A stretch of 54,019 nt of DNA from Bacillus sp. JCM 19041 (GTDB lineage: Bacteria > Bacillota > Bacilli > Bacillales > Bacillaceae_D): contig BAXC01000019.1 of NCBI GenBank assembly GCA_001310375.1, positions 1-54,019 of the forward strand. Reading direction: 5' to 3'. Made by a program: the position numbers and the translations under genes. This document shows positions 45,902 through 54,019 of this stretch, piece after piece. The notes under the pieces were generated by a model, which worked only from the letters and a program-made list of their open reading frames with translations, did not search any database and had not been told where the DNA came from. Positions within the stretch are counted from its first letter, which is position 1. Every line of letters begins with the position of its first letter.

Positions 45902-47450
45902 AAATCCAATCATACCTGGATTTTATCCAGACCCGTCGATTTGCCGAGTCAATCAAGATTACTACCTTGTCACATCAACATTTGAATATTTTCCTGGTGT
46001 ACCTATTTTTCATTCCACAGATTTAGTGAACTGGACTCAAATTGGGCATGTGCTTGATCGTCCATCGCAACTAAATTTAGACGGCACACCAAATTCCCGT
46101 GGCATCTACGCGCCAACGATTCGTTATCATAACGGCTTGTTTTATTTAATTACGACATTTGTAGAAAGTCAGTACGGCGAACGACGGAATTTTTACGTAA
46201 CTTCTGAAGATCCAGCAGGGCCTTGGTCTGAACCAGTTTGGTTAAAAGGGGCACCCGGCATTGATCCTTCTCTGTTCTTTGATGATGACAACCGGGTTTA
46301 TTACACGGGCAATCGAGTTCCGCCAACAGGTCAGACTCATGCAAAGCACATGGAAATATGGCTGCAAGAACTAGATGTGAAGAAAGGGAAGTTAATTGGT
46401 GAGCCTGTAGGAATTTGGGATGGAGCGCTTAAAGTTGCCCATGCGCAAGAAGCACCACATTTATATAAAAAAGATGGTTACTATTATTTGATTATTGCAG
46501 AAGGTGGTACGGGCTTCACTCATGCTGTGACGGTCGCGCGAAGTAGGGTGATCACGGGTCCATATGAGGCGAATCCCCGCAACCCTATATTGACACACCG
46601 ACATCTAGGAAAGGACGCAACCATCACAAATGTCGGTCATGGTGATCTTGTTGATACGCAAGAAGGGGATTGGTGGATGGTTTGTTTAGGATCGCGCCCA
46701 TACGGCGGTATGTTTCGCAATCTTGGCAGGGAAACCTTTTTAGCACCGGTACGATTTGAAGATGATTGGCCGGTCGTTTGCCCTGATACAGGACGAATAG
46801 AAGAGGAAATGCTAGGACCAAACCTTCCGCGCCAAAAGGTGATTTCTCCGCCCACTAGAGATGAGTTTGATCAATCGGAGCTTGGCATGGAATGGAATTT
46901 TATTCGCACACCGCGAGAGCGCTTTTATTCGCTTGAAGAAAAGCCAGGATATTTACGGCTTAAGCTTCGAGCGGAAACTCTATCAGATTGCGGTACCCCA
47001 AGTTTTGTTGGAAGGCGCCAGCAGCATCTCTCATTTAACGCTTCAACGAAACTAACGTTCTCTCCGAAAGAACATGGAGAAACGGCTGGGTTAACCTTAT
47101 TTCATAGTCAAACACATCACTATCGGTTTGAGGTCATATGCGTACAAGAGCAGCCAATGGTTCGTGTTGTTAAACGAGAAGGTGCAACGGATGAGGTCGT
47201 GGGTGAAGAACCTATTTCGGAAACTCCAATTGAACTTAAGGTCGATGCTCGTTTGCAAGAGTTGACGTTTCTATATCGTAATCGATTTGGAAATTGGCAA
47301 GTTGTCTCAGAAAAGCAAGATGGTCGTTTGCTTAGCACAGATCGTGCTGGTGGCTTTGTTGGAACGTATATTGGGTTGTATGCAACAAGTAATGGAAAAG
47401 AGAGCACAGCTTATGCTGACTTTAACTGGTTTGACTATAAGGGGGAGTGA
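45888..47450 (+). CDS. Glycoside hydrolase family 43 (beta-xylosidase/arabinofuranosidase-type)
   Basis: 520 residues, intact, cytoplasmic (no signal). N-terminal five-bladed beta-propeller: FYPDPSICRVNQDYYLV with the catalytic base Asp, then SRGIYAPTIRYHNGLFYLIT, PGIDPSLFFDDDNRVYYTGN (pKa-modulating Asp) and AQEAPHLYKKDGYYYLI (acid Glu). The C-terminal 200 residues form a beta-sandwich like the DUF1349/XynB C-terminal domain. It hydrolyses terminal xylose or arabinose; in this neighbourhood arabinan or xylogalacturonan side chains of pectin are plausible. GAGAGGAG precedes the ATG. Confidence 0.92.
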   Translation: MGTFKNPIIPGFYPDPSICRVNQDYYLVTSTFEYFPGVPIFHSTDLVNWTQIGHVLDRPSQLNLDGTPNSRGIYAPTIRYHNGLFYLITTFVESQYGERRNFYVTSEDPAGPWSEPVWLKGAPGIDPSLFFDDDNRVYYTGNRVPPTGQTHAKHMEIWLQELDVKKGKLIGEPVGIWDGALKVAHAQEAPHLYKKDGYYYLIIAEGGTGFTHAVTVARSRVITGPYEANPRNPILTHRHLGKDATITNVGHGDLVDTQEGDWWMVCLGSRPYGGMFRNLGRETFLAPVRFEDDWPVVCPDTGRIEEEMLGPNLPRQKVISPPTRDEFDQSELGMEWNFIRTPRERFYSLEEKPGYLRLKLRAETLSDCGTPSFVGRRQQHLSFNASTKLTFSPKEHGETAGLTLFHSQTHHYRFEVICVQEQPMVRVVKREGATDEVVGEEPISETPIELKVDARLQELTFLYRNRFGNWQVVSEKQDGRLLSTDRAGGFVGTYIGLYATSNGKESTAYADFNWFDYKGE

Positions 47451-47452
47451 AA

Positions 47453-48562
47453 ATGGCGAATAAAACGGGTGTAGAGATCGCAACACCGTTGGAATGGGGA
47501 AAAAGAGCGGTTGAAACAGTTATGGAGCAATACAAACCCCTCGATATGCCGCCAGCTAATCGCTGGCATTACCATCAAGGCGTGTTTTTATGTGGTGTGC
47601 ATCGAATTTGGGAATTGGAACGAAGCAACGCTTATTTTGACTATATTAAAGGCTACGTGGATGGACTTGTAGACGAAGACGGCAATTTTTTGTTTCGGCG
47701 AGACGAGCTTGATGCGATTCAAGCAGGGTTGTTGCTGTTTCCGCTTTATAAAGATACAGGGGAGTACCGTTATAAAGAGGCGGCGCGAAAGTTGCGCAGT
47801 TTGCTCGATACGCTTAACCGTAACCGTGATGGTGGATTTTGGCATAAGGACAAATACCCGAATCAAATGTGGTTGGACGGTCTATACATGGCAGGACCAT
47901 TTGCGATTCAATATGGACAGCAATTTAACGAAGGAGAATTAATAGATCTTGTGCTAGCTCAAGAGCAGTTAATGCGCACGTCAACAAAAGATGAGCAAAC
48001 CGGTTTGTATGTCCATGCTTGGGATGCGAGCAAACAAGCAGAAGTGTGTGACCCAGTAACTGGAAAAACAACAGAAGTATGGGGAAGAGCTCTTGGTTGG
48101 TATGCGATGACATTAATTGATTTCATTGACTTGCTCCATAAAGAGCCTCAAAAGCGTGCTCCCCTTATTAAGGTGTTTCAAGCACTGATGACTCGCCTTA
48201 TTGCCTATCAAGATGAAGAGTCTGGTCTGTGGTATCAAGTGGTTGATAAAGGAGATAAAGATGGGAACTGGCTTGAGAGCTCTTGTTCTTGTTTATTTGC
48301 TTACGCACTGGCAAAAGGAAATCGACTAGGCTTTTTAGATGATCAGGCACTACAACAAAGTGAGAAGGCATTTAACGGTATACTTGCACACTCTGTCGAA
48401 GTAGCAACAGATGGTTCCGTTTCATTACATGACATTTGTATTGGTACATCGATTGGGCGTTATCAAGACTATATCAACCGGCCAACGACCATCAATGATT
48501 TGCATGGAGTAGGTGCTTTTGCGCTATGTACAGCAGAGTTAGAAAAAGCGTTAAGGCAGTAA
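47453..48562 (+). CDS. yteR: Unsaturated rhamnogalacturonyl hydrolase, GH105 (YteR-like)
   Basis: 369 residues from ATG 47453 (GGGGGAG upstream), intact, length as YteR (373). It removes the unsaturated galacturonyl group left by rhamnogalacturonan or pectin lyases. GH105 features are NRWHYHQGVFLCGV, NQMWLDGLYMAGPF with the catalytic Asp, YVHAWDAS, and EVWGRALGWYAMTLIDFID. The preceding GH43 gene ends in the overlapping GAGTGA. The product enters the KduI/KduD route found 16 kb upstream. Confidence 0.93.
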   Translation: MANKTGVEIATPLEWGKRAVETVMEQYKPLDMPPANRWHYHQGVFLCGVHRIWELERSNAYFDYIKGYVDGLVDEDGNFLFRRDELDAIQAGLLLFPLYKDTGEYRYKEAARKLRSLLDTLNRNRDGGFWHKDKYPNQMWLDGLYMAGPFAIQYGQQFNEGELIDLVLAQEQLMRTSTKDEQTGLYVHAWDASKQAEVCDPVTGKTTEVWGRALGWYAMTLIDFIDLLHKEPQKRAPLIKVFQALMTRLIAYQDEESGLWYQVVDKGDKDGNWLESSCSCLFAYALAKGNRLGFLDDQALQQSEKAFNGILAHSVEVATDGSVSLHDICIGTSIGRYQDYINRPTTINDLHGVGAFALCTAELEKALRQ

Positions 48563-48573
48563 GGGGCAGGGGA

Positions 48574-49029
48574 ATGATGCGGTGGCTCGGTGTTGTCTTA
48601 TGTGTCTTCTTTCTGTTCTTGATGGGATGCAGTAAAGAAGAAGAACGTCGGCTTCATATCATGGCGTTTTCCGATGAGCTTTATGAGCAACAAGAGGCAT
48701 TAAAGCCTTTTCTTACAAAGGATCACGTTACATTCACCGTTTTCCCGACTATTTTGGAACGTTTCGTTGTAGAGCTTGTTGGTCACGAAGCAGATCTTTT
48801 ACTTGTTGACGGGAGTTTGACTGAAGCAATTGATCCAGAAGGATTGGTAGAGCTAGATGAATTAGAAGGCGTATCTGTTCCTGTTCATGAAGAGGAAGAA
48901 ACAGTAGCTCTATCCTTGCAAGAGCTGTTGGTAGAAGTCGTGCAATTAGAACAAGAGCACCTTCTTCTTGTTCCTGTTTATAGCGATCAACAACAGGAAG
49001 CATTGGCGTTCGTAAAAACGTGGCAATAA
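48574..49029 (+). CDS. yteS: Small lipoprotein, YteS-like
   Basis: 151 residues from ATG 48574 with AAGGGGCAGGGG upstream. Lipoprotein signal MMRWLGVVLCVFFLFLMGCS with lipobox LMGC, then a very acidic mature part. It occupies the YteS position, directly after the GH105 gene as in B. subtilis, and has similar size. The fold resembles a fragment of a binding protein (LHIMAFSDELYEQQEALKPF; ADLLLVDGS), so it may be an accessory sugar-binding lipoprotein. Function of YteS is not known to me. Confidence 0.65.
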   Translation: MMRWLGVVLCVFFLFLMGCSKEEERRLHIMAFSDELYEQQEALKPFLTKDHVTFTVFPTILERFVVELVGHEADLLLVDGSLTEAIDPEGLVELDELEGVSVPVHEEEETVALSLQELLVEVVQLEQEHLLLVPVYSDQQQEALAFVKTWQ

Positions 49030-49072
49030 AAAGAAGGTGGTTCGCCAATCACTGTAGAAGGGGGTACAAATA

Positions 49073-49817
49073 ATGGAGCTTACTGGCCTATGGGGTAGCT
49101 TTTATCGGGTCTCTGTTTTTATTTCCAAATTAGCCTATGTGAATGCACTATGGATTGGTTTTACACTGCTTGGCCTCATTGTTTTTGGTGCAGCGCCGGC
49201 AACAGTAGCGTTATTTACAGTCACTCGGGCATGGGTAAACAAAGAATGGGATGTACCAGTTTTTAAAACGTTTTGGTCTATATATAAAGAAGAGTTTTGG
49301 CGGGCAAATGCTTCAGGTATCGCTTTATTCGCAGTTGGTTTTTTATTGTATTGGAATCTCACGCTGTTTGCCGGTAGTGGTTTGGTCATGTTGGTGGTTC
49401 GAGGAATCTTGTTAGTTATTGCTTTTTTTATTTGCTTTTATGCTTTTGCTTTACTTTCCGACTTACGTTAGCTTTCATTTGAAAGGGCTTAACCGGGTAC
49501 GTGGAGCTTTGTTAATCGCTTGCGGTCACCCCCTTCATGTAATGGGTATGGGACTAGGTCTTTATGGATTACAAATGCTTTACATGTTTATACCTGGACT
49601 GATTCTGTTCTTTGCGGCGGCAGTATCGCTTATTTGCTTTCCTGGGTATCCGCTCGTATCTTTCATCGATGAAACAAAAACAGTACACACAAAGCGAGGC
49701 TCCGACACAACTGTGAGTTTGAGCCAAAGGGGAGTGCGATATGCGAAACATTGTCGTTTGCGGCCTAAGCAACAGGGCGCTCACTATGTTCATGAAACCG
49801 ATCATGGATCGTTTTAA
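49073..49817 (+). CDS. yteU: DUF624 membrane protein, YteU/YesL-like (frame break)
   Basis: About 200-245 residues, polytopic. It starts at ATG 49073 after GAAGGGGG. The DUF624 N-terminus is typical: WIGFTLLGLIVFGAAPATVA with ALFTVTRAWVNKEWDVPVFKTF (in two parts) and the FWSIYKEEFWRAN segment. Frame is lost at about 49430; one T fewer in the run of seven gives LVIAFLFAFMLLLYFPTYVS and continues. The second frame runs to 49817, overlapping the next gene by 77 bases, so another error near the end is possible and the true stop may be near 49712. DUF624 proteins accompany YteP/YtcP-type sugar importers and are thought to assist them. Confidence 0.75.
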
Positions 49818-51028
49818 TCAAGACAATCGAATCGTTGGTTTGCTCGATTCAGACCGAAAACGATACGAAGTTTGTTTAGAGTCGTTTCCTGAACTTTCGG
49901 GTGTCAGGTTCTATGAACCGAGTGAGTTTGAACAGATGATTAAAGAGACAAACGCAACAACGGTTATTGTCACGAGTAGAGATGATACCCATGTTGACTA
50001 TATTCTACGGGGACTTGCTCTTGATCTCTCAATTATTAGTGAAAAACCAATGGTGACCACTGCGGAAGATGCCAGGCGCGTACTTGAAGCCGAACGACTT
50101 AGTGCTGGCAAAGTGACTGTTGCATTTAATTATCGCTATAGTCCTTACCATATGAAAATAAAAGAATTGATCCAGTCAGGACGAATTGGCCGCGTAACGT
50201 CTGTTGATCTCAATTGGTATGTGGACACGTATCATGGATCGAGCTATTTTAAACGGTGGAATCGCAACCGCACATATTCTGGCGGTTTATCGATTCATAA
50301 ATCAACACACCATTTTGATCTAGTCAATTGGTGGATTGGAAAGCAACCTAAAGACGTGTTTGCGTTTGGGGATCTCCATTATTACGGAAAAGACGGGGAG
50401 CTAAACCCAAGCATGCGCGAGGGACGACGGTGTGCTACATGTGGAGAGCGGCAGGACTGTTCCTATTACCGACGCTGGTTTGGGCGGAGCCAATCAAATG
50501 AACCAAAAGATGATCATTTACTCGCTGGACAGGATCTTGGTGCGTATACGAACTATAGCCAGATGCGTGTATTTTTGACGGGGAAATTGAGATTGAAGAT
50601 ACCTATGCGGCCACTGTTCGCTACGACGGCGGAGCATTGCTTAGTTATTCGATAAATTTTTCTGCCCTTATGAAGGATATCGATTGGCGATCAATGGCAC
50701 GAAGGGACGAATTGAGTCACAAGAATACCATTCACCGTCGCGAACACCATTTCATGTGCCTGAACAAACCGTTGATTTGATTCCACTTTTTGGATCAAAA
50801 GAAATCATTCATGTCGTGAAAGCAGACGGCGGCCACGGGGGTGGTGACCCTTTAATTCAGGAAGACTTATTTTTAGGACCAGATCAAAATCGGGCTTTTG
50901 ATGTACTTGCAGGAGCGGAGGCAGGAGCTTACTCCATTGCTGTTGGTGAGGCGGTCTGGAAGTCAGCAAAAACGAGCCAATGTATTCGCGTTAGTGATCT
51001 GCTTGCAAAAAAGGAGGAGATCCACTAA
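49741..51028 (+). CDS. yteT: Gfo/Idh/MocA oxidoreductase, YteT-like (two frame breaks)
   Basis: About 430 residues, NAD(P)-dependent sugar oxidoreductase family. ATG 49741 has AAAGGGGAG upstream. N-terminal Rossmann domain (NIVVCGLSNRALTMFMKPIM ... VIVTSRDDTHVDYI), then SEKPMVTTAEDARRVLEAER with the family EKP motif and FNYRYSPYHMKI. A Cys cluster CATCGERQDC sits near residue 240. Breaks are at about 50574 (restores RVxIFDGEIEIEDTYAATVR) and about 50670 (C run; restores SAPYEGYRLAINGTKG). It takes the YteT place in the cluster. It overlaps uxaA by TAATG. Substrate unknown, probably a sugar or sugar acid from rhamnogalacturonan. Confidence 0.82.
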
Positions 51029-52516
51029 TGGATTCGACCGTAGTCCATCCGGATGATGATGTACTTGTAGCCTTACGTGATATAAATAAGGGCGAGACTG
51101 TCCAGCATGTCCATGGCGAGTTAATTGTTACGGAAGCAATTGAGAAAGGTCATAAAGCAGCACTGCGGGACATTAAGCAAGGAGAACGGATCTTAAAATA
51201 TGGATTTCCAATAGGAACCGCCACGGAAAGGATCCCAAAAGGAGCATGGTCCATACACACAACGTCAAGACGACGCTTGATGGCACGTTGACGTATACTT
51301 ACGAGCCAGAGCAAGCTGCGGCAACGAAGGAGCCCATTGAAAACGAATGGACATTTAAAGGGTACGAGCGAGAAAATGGCGAGGTTGGTATTCGGAATGA
51401 GATCTGGATCATTAATACAGTTGGTTGTATTAACAAGACAGCTGAACTAGTTGCAAAGCTAGGAAACGCTGAAAGTTATCAAAATATTGATGGCGTTTAC
51501 AATTTTCCCCATCCTTTTGGCTGTTCACAACTAGGTGATGATCTAAAAAGTACGCAAGCACTGTTGGCAAGCCTTGTCCATCATCCAAACGCAGCAGGAG
51601 TGCTCGTGCTTGGGTTAGGCTGTGAGAATAATTATATCGATTTATTTAAAGAAGCACTTGGCCCTTACAATGAGAAACGAATAAAGTTTCTCGCTGTTCA
51701 AGAAGCAGGAGATGAACTAGAGGAAGCGCTTGGTTTATTAAGTGAAATTGCTGAAGTTGTTAAAGGTGATAAACGCAAGGAAGTTCCGTTATCGAACTGA
51801 AAGTTGGGTTAAAGTGCGGCGGTTCTGATGGATTTTCTGGCATTACTGCAAACCCTCTTGTTGGTGCGTTTTCAGACCAGCTGATTGGTGCGGGTGGCTC
51901 GACTGTCTTAACGGAAGTTCCAGAAATGTTTGGGGCAGAGACAATATTAATGAATCGAGCTGCTACGGAAGGGGTGTTTACTGCTATTGTCGATATGGTT
52001 AACGGGTTTAAAGATTATTTTATTCGTCATAATCAAGTGGTGTATGAGAACCCGTCTCCAGGGAACAAAAAAGGTGGCATTACGACGCTTGAAGAAAAGT
52101 CCCTTGGTTGTGTGCAAAAAGGTGGATTTGCACCTGTAGCTGACGTCGTGTCGTATGGAGGACGTGTGAAAAAACAAGGACTTACACTTGTTCAAGGTCC
52201 GGGAAATGACCTTGTTTCGGTTACTGCCCTCGCAGCTTCTGGTGCACAAATTGTGCTCTTTACAACCGGACGGGGTACACCGTTTGGCGGGCCGGTACCA
52301 ACGGTGAAAGTATCAACGAATACGGAACTTGCTGAACGAAAGAAAAATTGGATTGATTTTAATGCTGGCGGATTGGTAGAAGGAACCAGTATAAGCGATT
52401 TATCGAATGACTTATTTCACTATGTGTTGCGCCTAGCCTCTGGTGAAGAAACAACATTAAACGAACAAAATGGCTTTAAAGAAATCGCCTTATTTAAAGA
52501 CGGCGTGATCTTATAA
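51028..52516 (+). CDS. uxaA: Altronate dehydratase UxaA (two frame breaks)
   Basis: About 497 residues, the usual size for the full-length enzyme with an N-terminal SAF domain and C-terminal dehydratase domain. It dehydrates D-altronate to 2-keto-3-deoxygluconate. Motifs are HPDDDVLVALRDINKGE, GFPIGTAT, the region GYERENGEVGIRNEIWIINT, and after the breaks LKCGGSDGFSGITANPLVGA, then AETILMNRAAT and CVQKGGFAPV. Breaks are at about 51249 (G; restores KGAWVHTHNVKTTLDG) and about 51795 (G; restores VPLSELKVGLKCGGSDG). It is followed by uxaB after 13 bases. Confidence 0.93.
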
Positions 52517-52529
52517 GAAGGAGGAAAAG

Positions 52530-54002
52530 ATGGCTGAAACGGATGTTCATCGATTAACAAAAACTGTTTTGCATGGAAGAGAGCATACGGGTGAAGAGAC
52601 AATCGTGCAAATTGGAGAAGGCAACTTCCTTCGTGGATTTTTAAACTGGATGATTCATCAACTTCATAAACAAGACGTTTATTCCGGCCGCGTTGTTGCG
52701 ATCCAGCCTACCCCTCATGGAAAAGTTGTTCCTGTATTAAATGCACAGGATGGTTTATATACAACCATTTTAAGAGGGAAACAAGACGGTGAAACGGTTG
52801 ATAAAGCAGAGCTTGTTCAGTCTATCTCAAGAGGAATTAATCCGTATACAGACTGGAATAAAGTCATCGCACTTGCGGCGTCGCCAGCAGTGAAATGGCT
52901 ATTTTCGAACACGACAGAGGCGGGTCTAACCTACCTGCATGAGTCGTATACAGGGGAGGAAGCACCTTTGACTTTCCCAGGAAAAACGACTGCTTTTTTA
53001 TATGAGCGTTTCCTTGCATTCGATGGCTCTCTTGCAGCTGGTATCGTTGTTGTGCCGTGTGAATTGGTTGAAGAGAACGGAGCTGTATTAAAAGGCTTAA
53101 TTAAGCGAGTGGCGCGTGACTGGGAGCTGCCAGAGGCATTTTTTTGCTGGCTTGATGAGGCGATTATTTTCTGTAATACCCTTGTTGACCGGATTGTTAC
53201 TGGTTTTCCTCTTGGAGAGGAAGCGAAGTGGGCGACTAAGCTTGGCTACGAAGATCAATTGTTAACTGTGGCAGAGCCGTATCATCTATTCGTCATTGAG
53301 GCGGAGCGGATGCCGAGTGAGTGTATCCCGTTTACAAAAGCTGGTTTGAATGTCGTGTGGGAAAAGACAGCACCTTACAGGGATTTAAAAGTTCGTTTGC
53401 TTAATGGTGCTCATACATTCTTGTTTGCAGCAGCTGTACTTGCTGGTGAGACGACGGTAAAAGGGGCCCTTGAGAACCAAGTGTTAAGGCGTTTTCTGGA
53501 AAGAGGAATGCAAGAGGAATTGATGCCGACTGTCCGGGCGAATCAAGAAGTAAAGGAAGCTTATGTAGCGAGTGTCATTGAACGATTTGAAAATCCATAC
53601 TTAGCTCATCAACTAACCGATATCGGTATGAATGCGGTCTACAAATTTAAAACGCGGCTATTGCCTGCTTTGCAAGCAAATCAGCGGTCACACCTACTTT
53701 TGTTTAGCCTCGCCGCTCTGCTTGTCTATATGAAACCAACAGGTAAAGAAGGGGCCTTTTTGCAAGGGCAAGCAAATGGAAAACCGTATACAATCCGTGA
53801 GAACGAGGAAACGTTGACCATTCTGAATGAGGTATGGGGACAATTTGATCAAGAAAAGAAAAATGTAGCAGACACAGTGCAACTCCTATTAGAGCAAGAG
53901 GAACTGTGGGGTGATGATTTAAGTTGTCATCGCATACAAGTGACAGCCTTTGTGGAGCAGTTATTAAGCGGTGAGATAGAAGCAATTATTGCAACGTTAT
54001 AA
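52530..54002 (+). CDS. uxaB: Tagaturonate reductase (altronate oxidoreductase) UxaB
   Basis: 490 residues, intact; AGGAGG before the ATG. Mannitol dehydrogenase-family enzyme reducing tagaturonate to altronate with NADH. Features: TIVQIGEGNFLRGFLNWMIH, VVAIQPTPHGK, LFSNTTEAGL, FPGKTTAFLYERF, VVPCELVEENGAVLKGL, the catalytic Lys region KVRLLNGAHTF, and FKTRLLPAL near the end. With UxaC and UxaA it completes the galacturonate-to-KDG route. Possible fructuronate reductase (UxuB) activity is less likely because UxaA is its neighbour. The window ends 17 bases after the stop, in what may be the left arm of a terminator. Confidence 0.95.
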   Translation: MAETDVHRLTKTVLHGREHTGEETIVQIGEGNFLRGFLNWMIHQLHKQDVYSGRVVAIQPTPHGKVVPVLNAQDGLYTTILRGKQDGETVDKAELVQSISRGINPYTDWNKVIALAASPAVKWLFSNTTEAGLTYLHESYTGEEAPLTFPGKTTAFLYERFLAFDGSLAAGIVVVPCELVEENGAVLKGLIKRVARDWELPEAFFCWLDEAIIFCNTLVDRIVTGFPLGEEAKWATKLGYEDQLLTVAEPYHLFVIEAERMPSECIPFTKAGLNVVWEKTAPYRDLKVRLLNGAHTFLFAAAVLAGETTVKGALENQVLRRFLERGMQEELMPTVRANQEVKEAYVASVIERFENPYLAHQLTDIGMNAVYKFKTRLLPALQANQRSHLLLFSLAALLVYMKPTGKEGAFLQGQANGKPYTIRENEETLTILNEVWGQFDQEKKNVADTVQLLLEQEELWGDDLSCHRIQVTAFVEQLLSGEIEAIIATL

Positions 54003-54019
54003 AAAAACCAGGCCATTTT

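Noticed and set aside
50684..51028. Separate small gene after the YteT-like oxidoreductase
   Set aside because: It is the C-terminal part of that oxidoreductase after a one-base frame loss at about 50670.

Overview
The window looks like chromosome from a low-to-mid GC Gram-positive Bacillaceae member, probably an alkaliphilic Bacillus sensu lato (Shouchella/Alkalihalobacillus type; this is inference). Signs are AGGAGG-type ribosome binding sites, GTG/TTG starts, CcpA cre-like sites, lipobox solute-binding proteins, a Btr-like AraC regulator, and a block resembling the B. subtilis yteRSTU/ytcPQ rhamnogalacturonan cluster. I saw no rRNA, tRNA, insertion sequence, prophage or CRISPR array.

Layout. 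0-2.8 kb: end of a sugar ABC operon (two permeases, TIM-barrel isomerase/epimerase). 2.9-11.6 kb: an aromatic meta-cleavage module: a XylR_N/V4R-PucR regulator, twin operator dyads, a two-component flavin monooxygenase and reductase, an FAD synthetase-like protein, an HpaD-like extradiol dioxygenase, a meta-cleavage-product hydrolase, a dienoate hydratase and a permease. 12.0-14.0 kb: PTS-type dihydroxyacetone kinase dhaKLM. 14.1-20.5 kb: LacI regulator, two perfect operators, GH3 glycosidase and its ABC importer. 20.5-21.0 kb: a repeat island with a degenerate 21-bp tandem array. 21.4-24.8 kb: a non-canonical NRAMP transporter, an ATC-hydrolase-like protein, small proteins and a GNAT. 24.9-28.5 kb: siderophore module (FhuF-like reductase, AraC-binding-protein fusion, Fur box, FeuA-like lipoprotein). 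28.6-29.9 kb: small proteins. 29.9-54.0 kb: a pectin/rhamnogalacturonan/uronate locus: DeoR regulator, KduD, KduI, MGH1-like glycosidase, UxaC, uronate dehydrogenase-like protein, PL10 pectate lyase, two AraC regulators, YtcQ/YteP/YtcP importer, esterase-like hydrolase, GH43, GH105, YteS, YteU, YteT, UxaA and UxaB.

How it works together. In the pectin locus, secreted pectate lyase makes oligouronides, the ABC system imports oligosaccharides, GH105/GH43/esterase trim them, and KduI/KduD plus UxaC/UxaB/UxaA lead unsaturated uronates and hexuronates to 2-keto-3-deoxygluconate. KdgK and KdgA are not in the window. In the aromatic module a phenolic ring is hydroxylated, cleaved, hydrolysed and hydrated; the final aldolase and acylating aldehyde dehydrogenase are not in the window.

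Caveat. More than thirty reading-frame breaks occur, nearly all repairable by adding one base to a short homopolymer (often G). They hit almost every functional class while the protein sequence stays conserved on both sides. I read them as sequence errors, annotate the affected genes full length, and give the break position in each entry.
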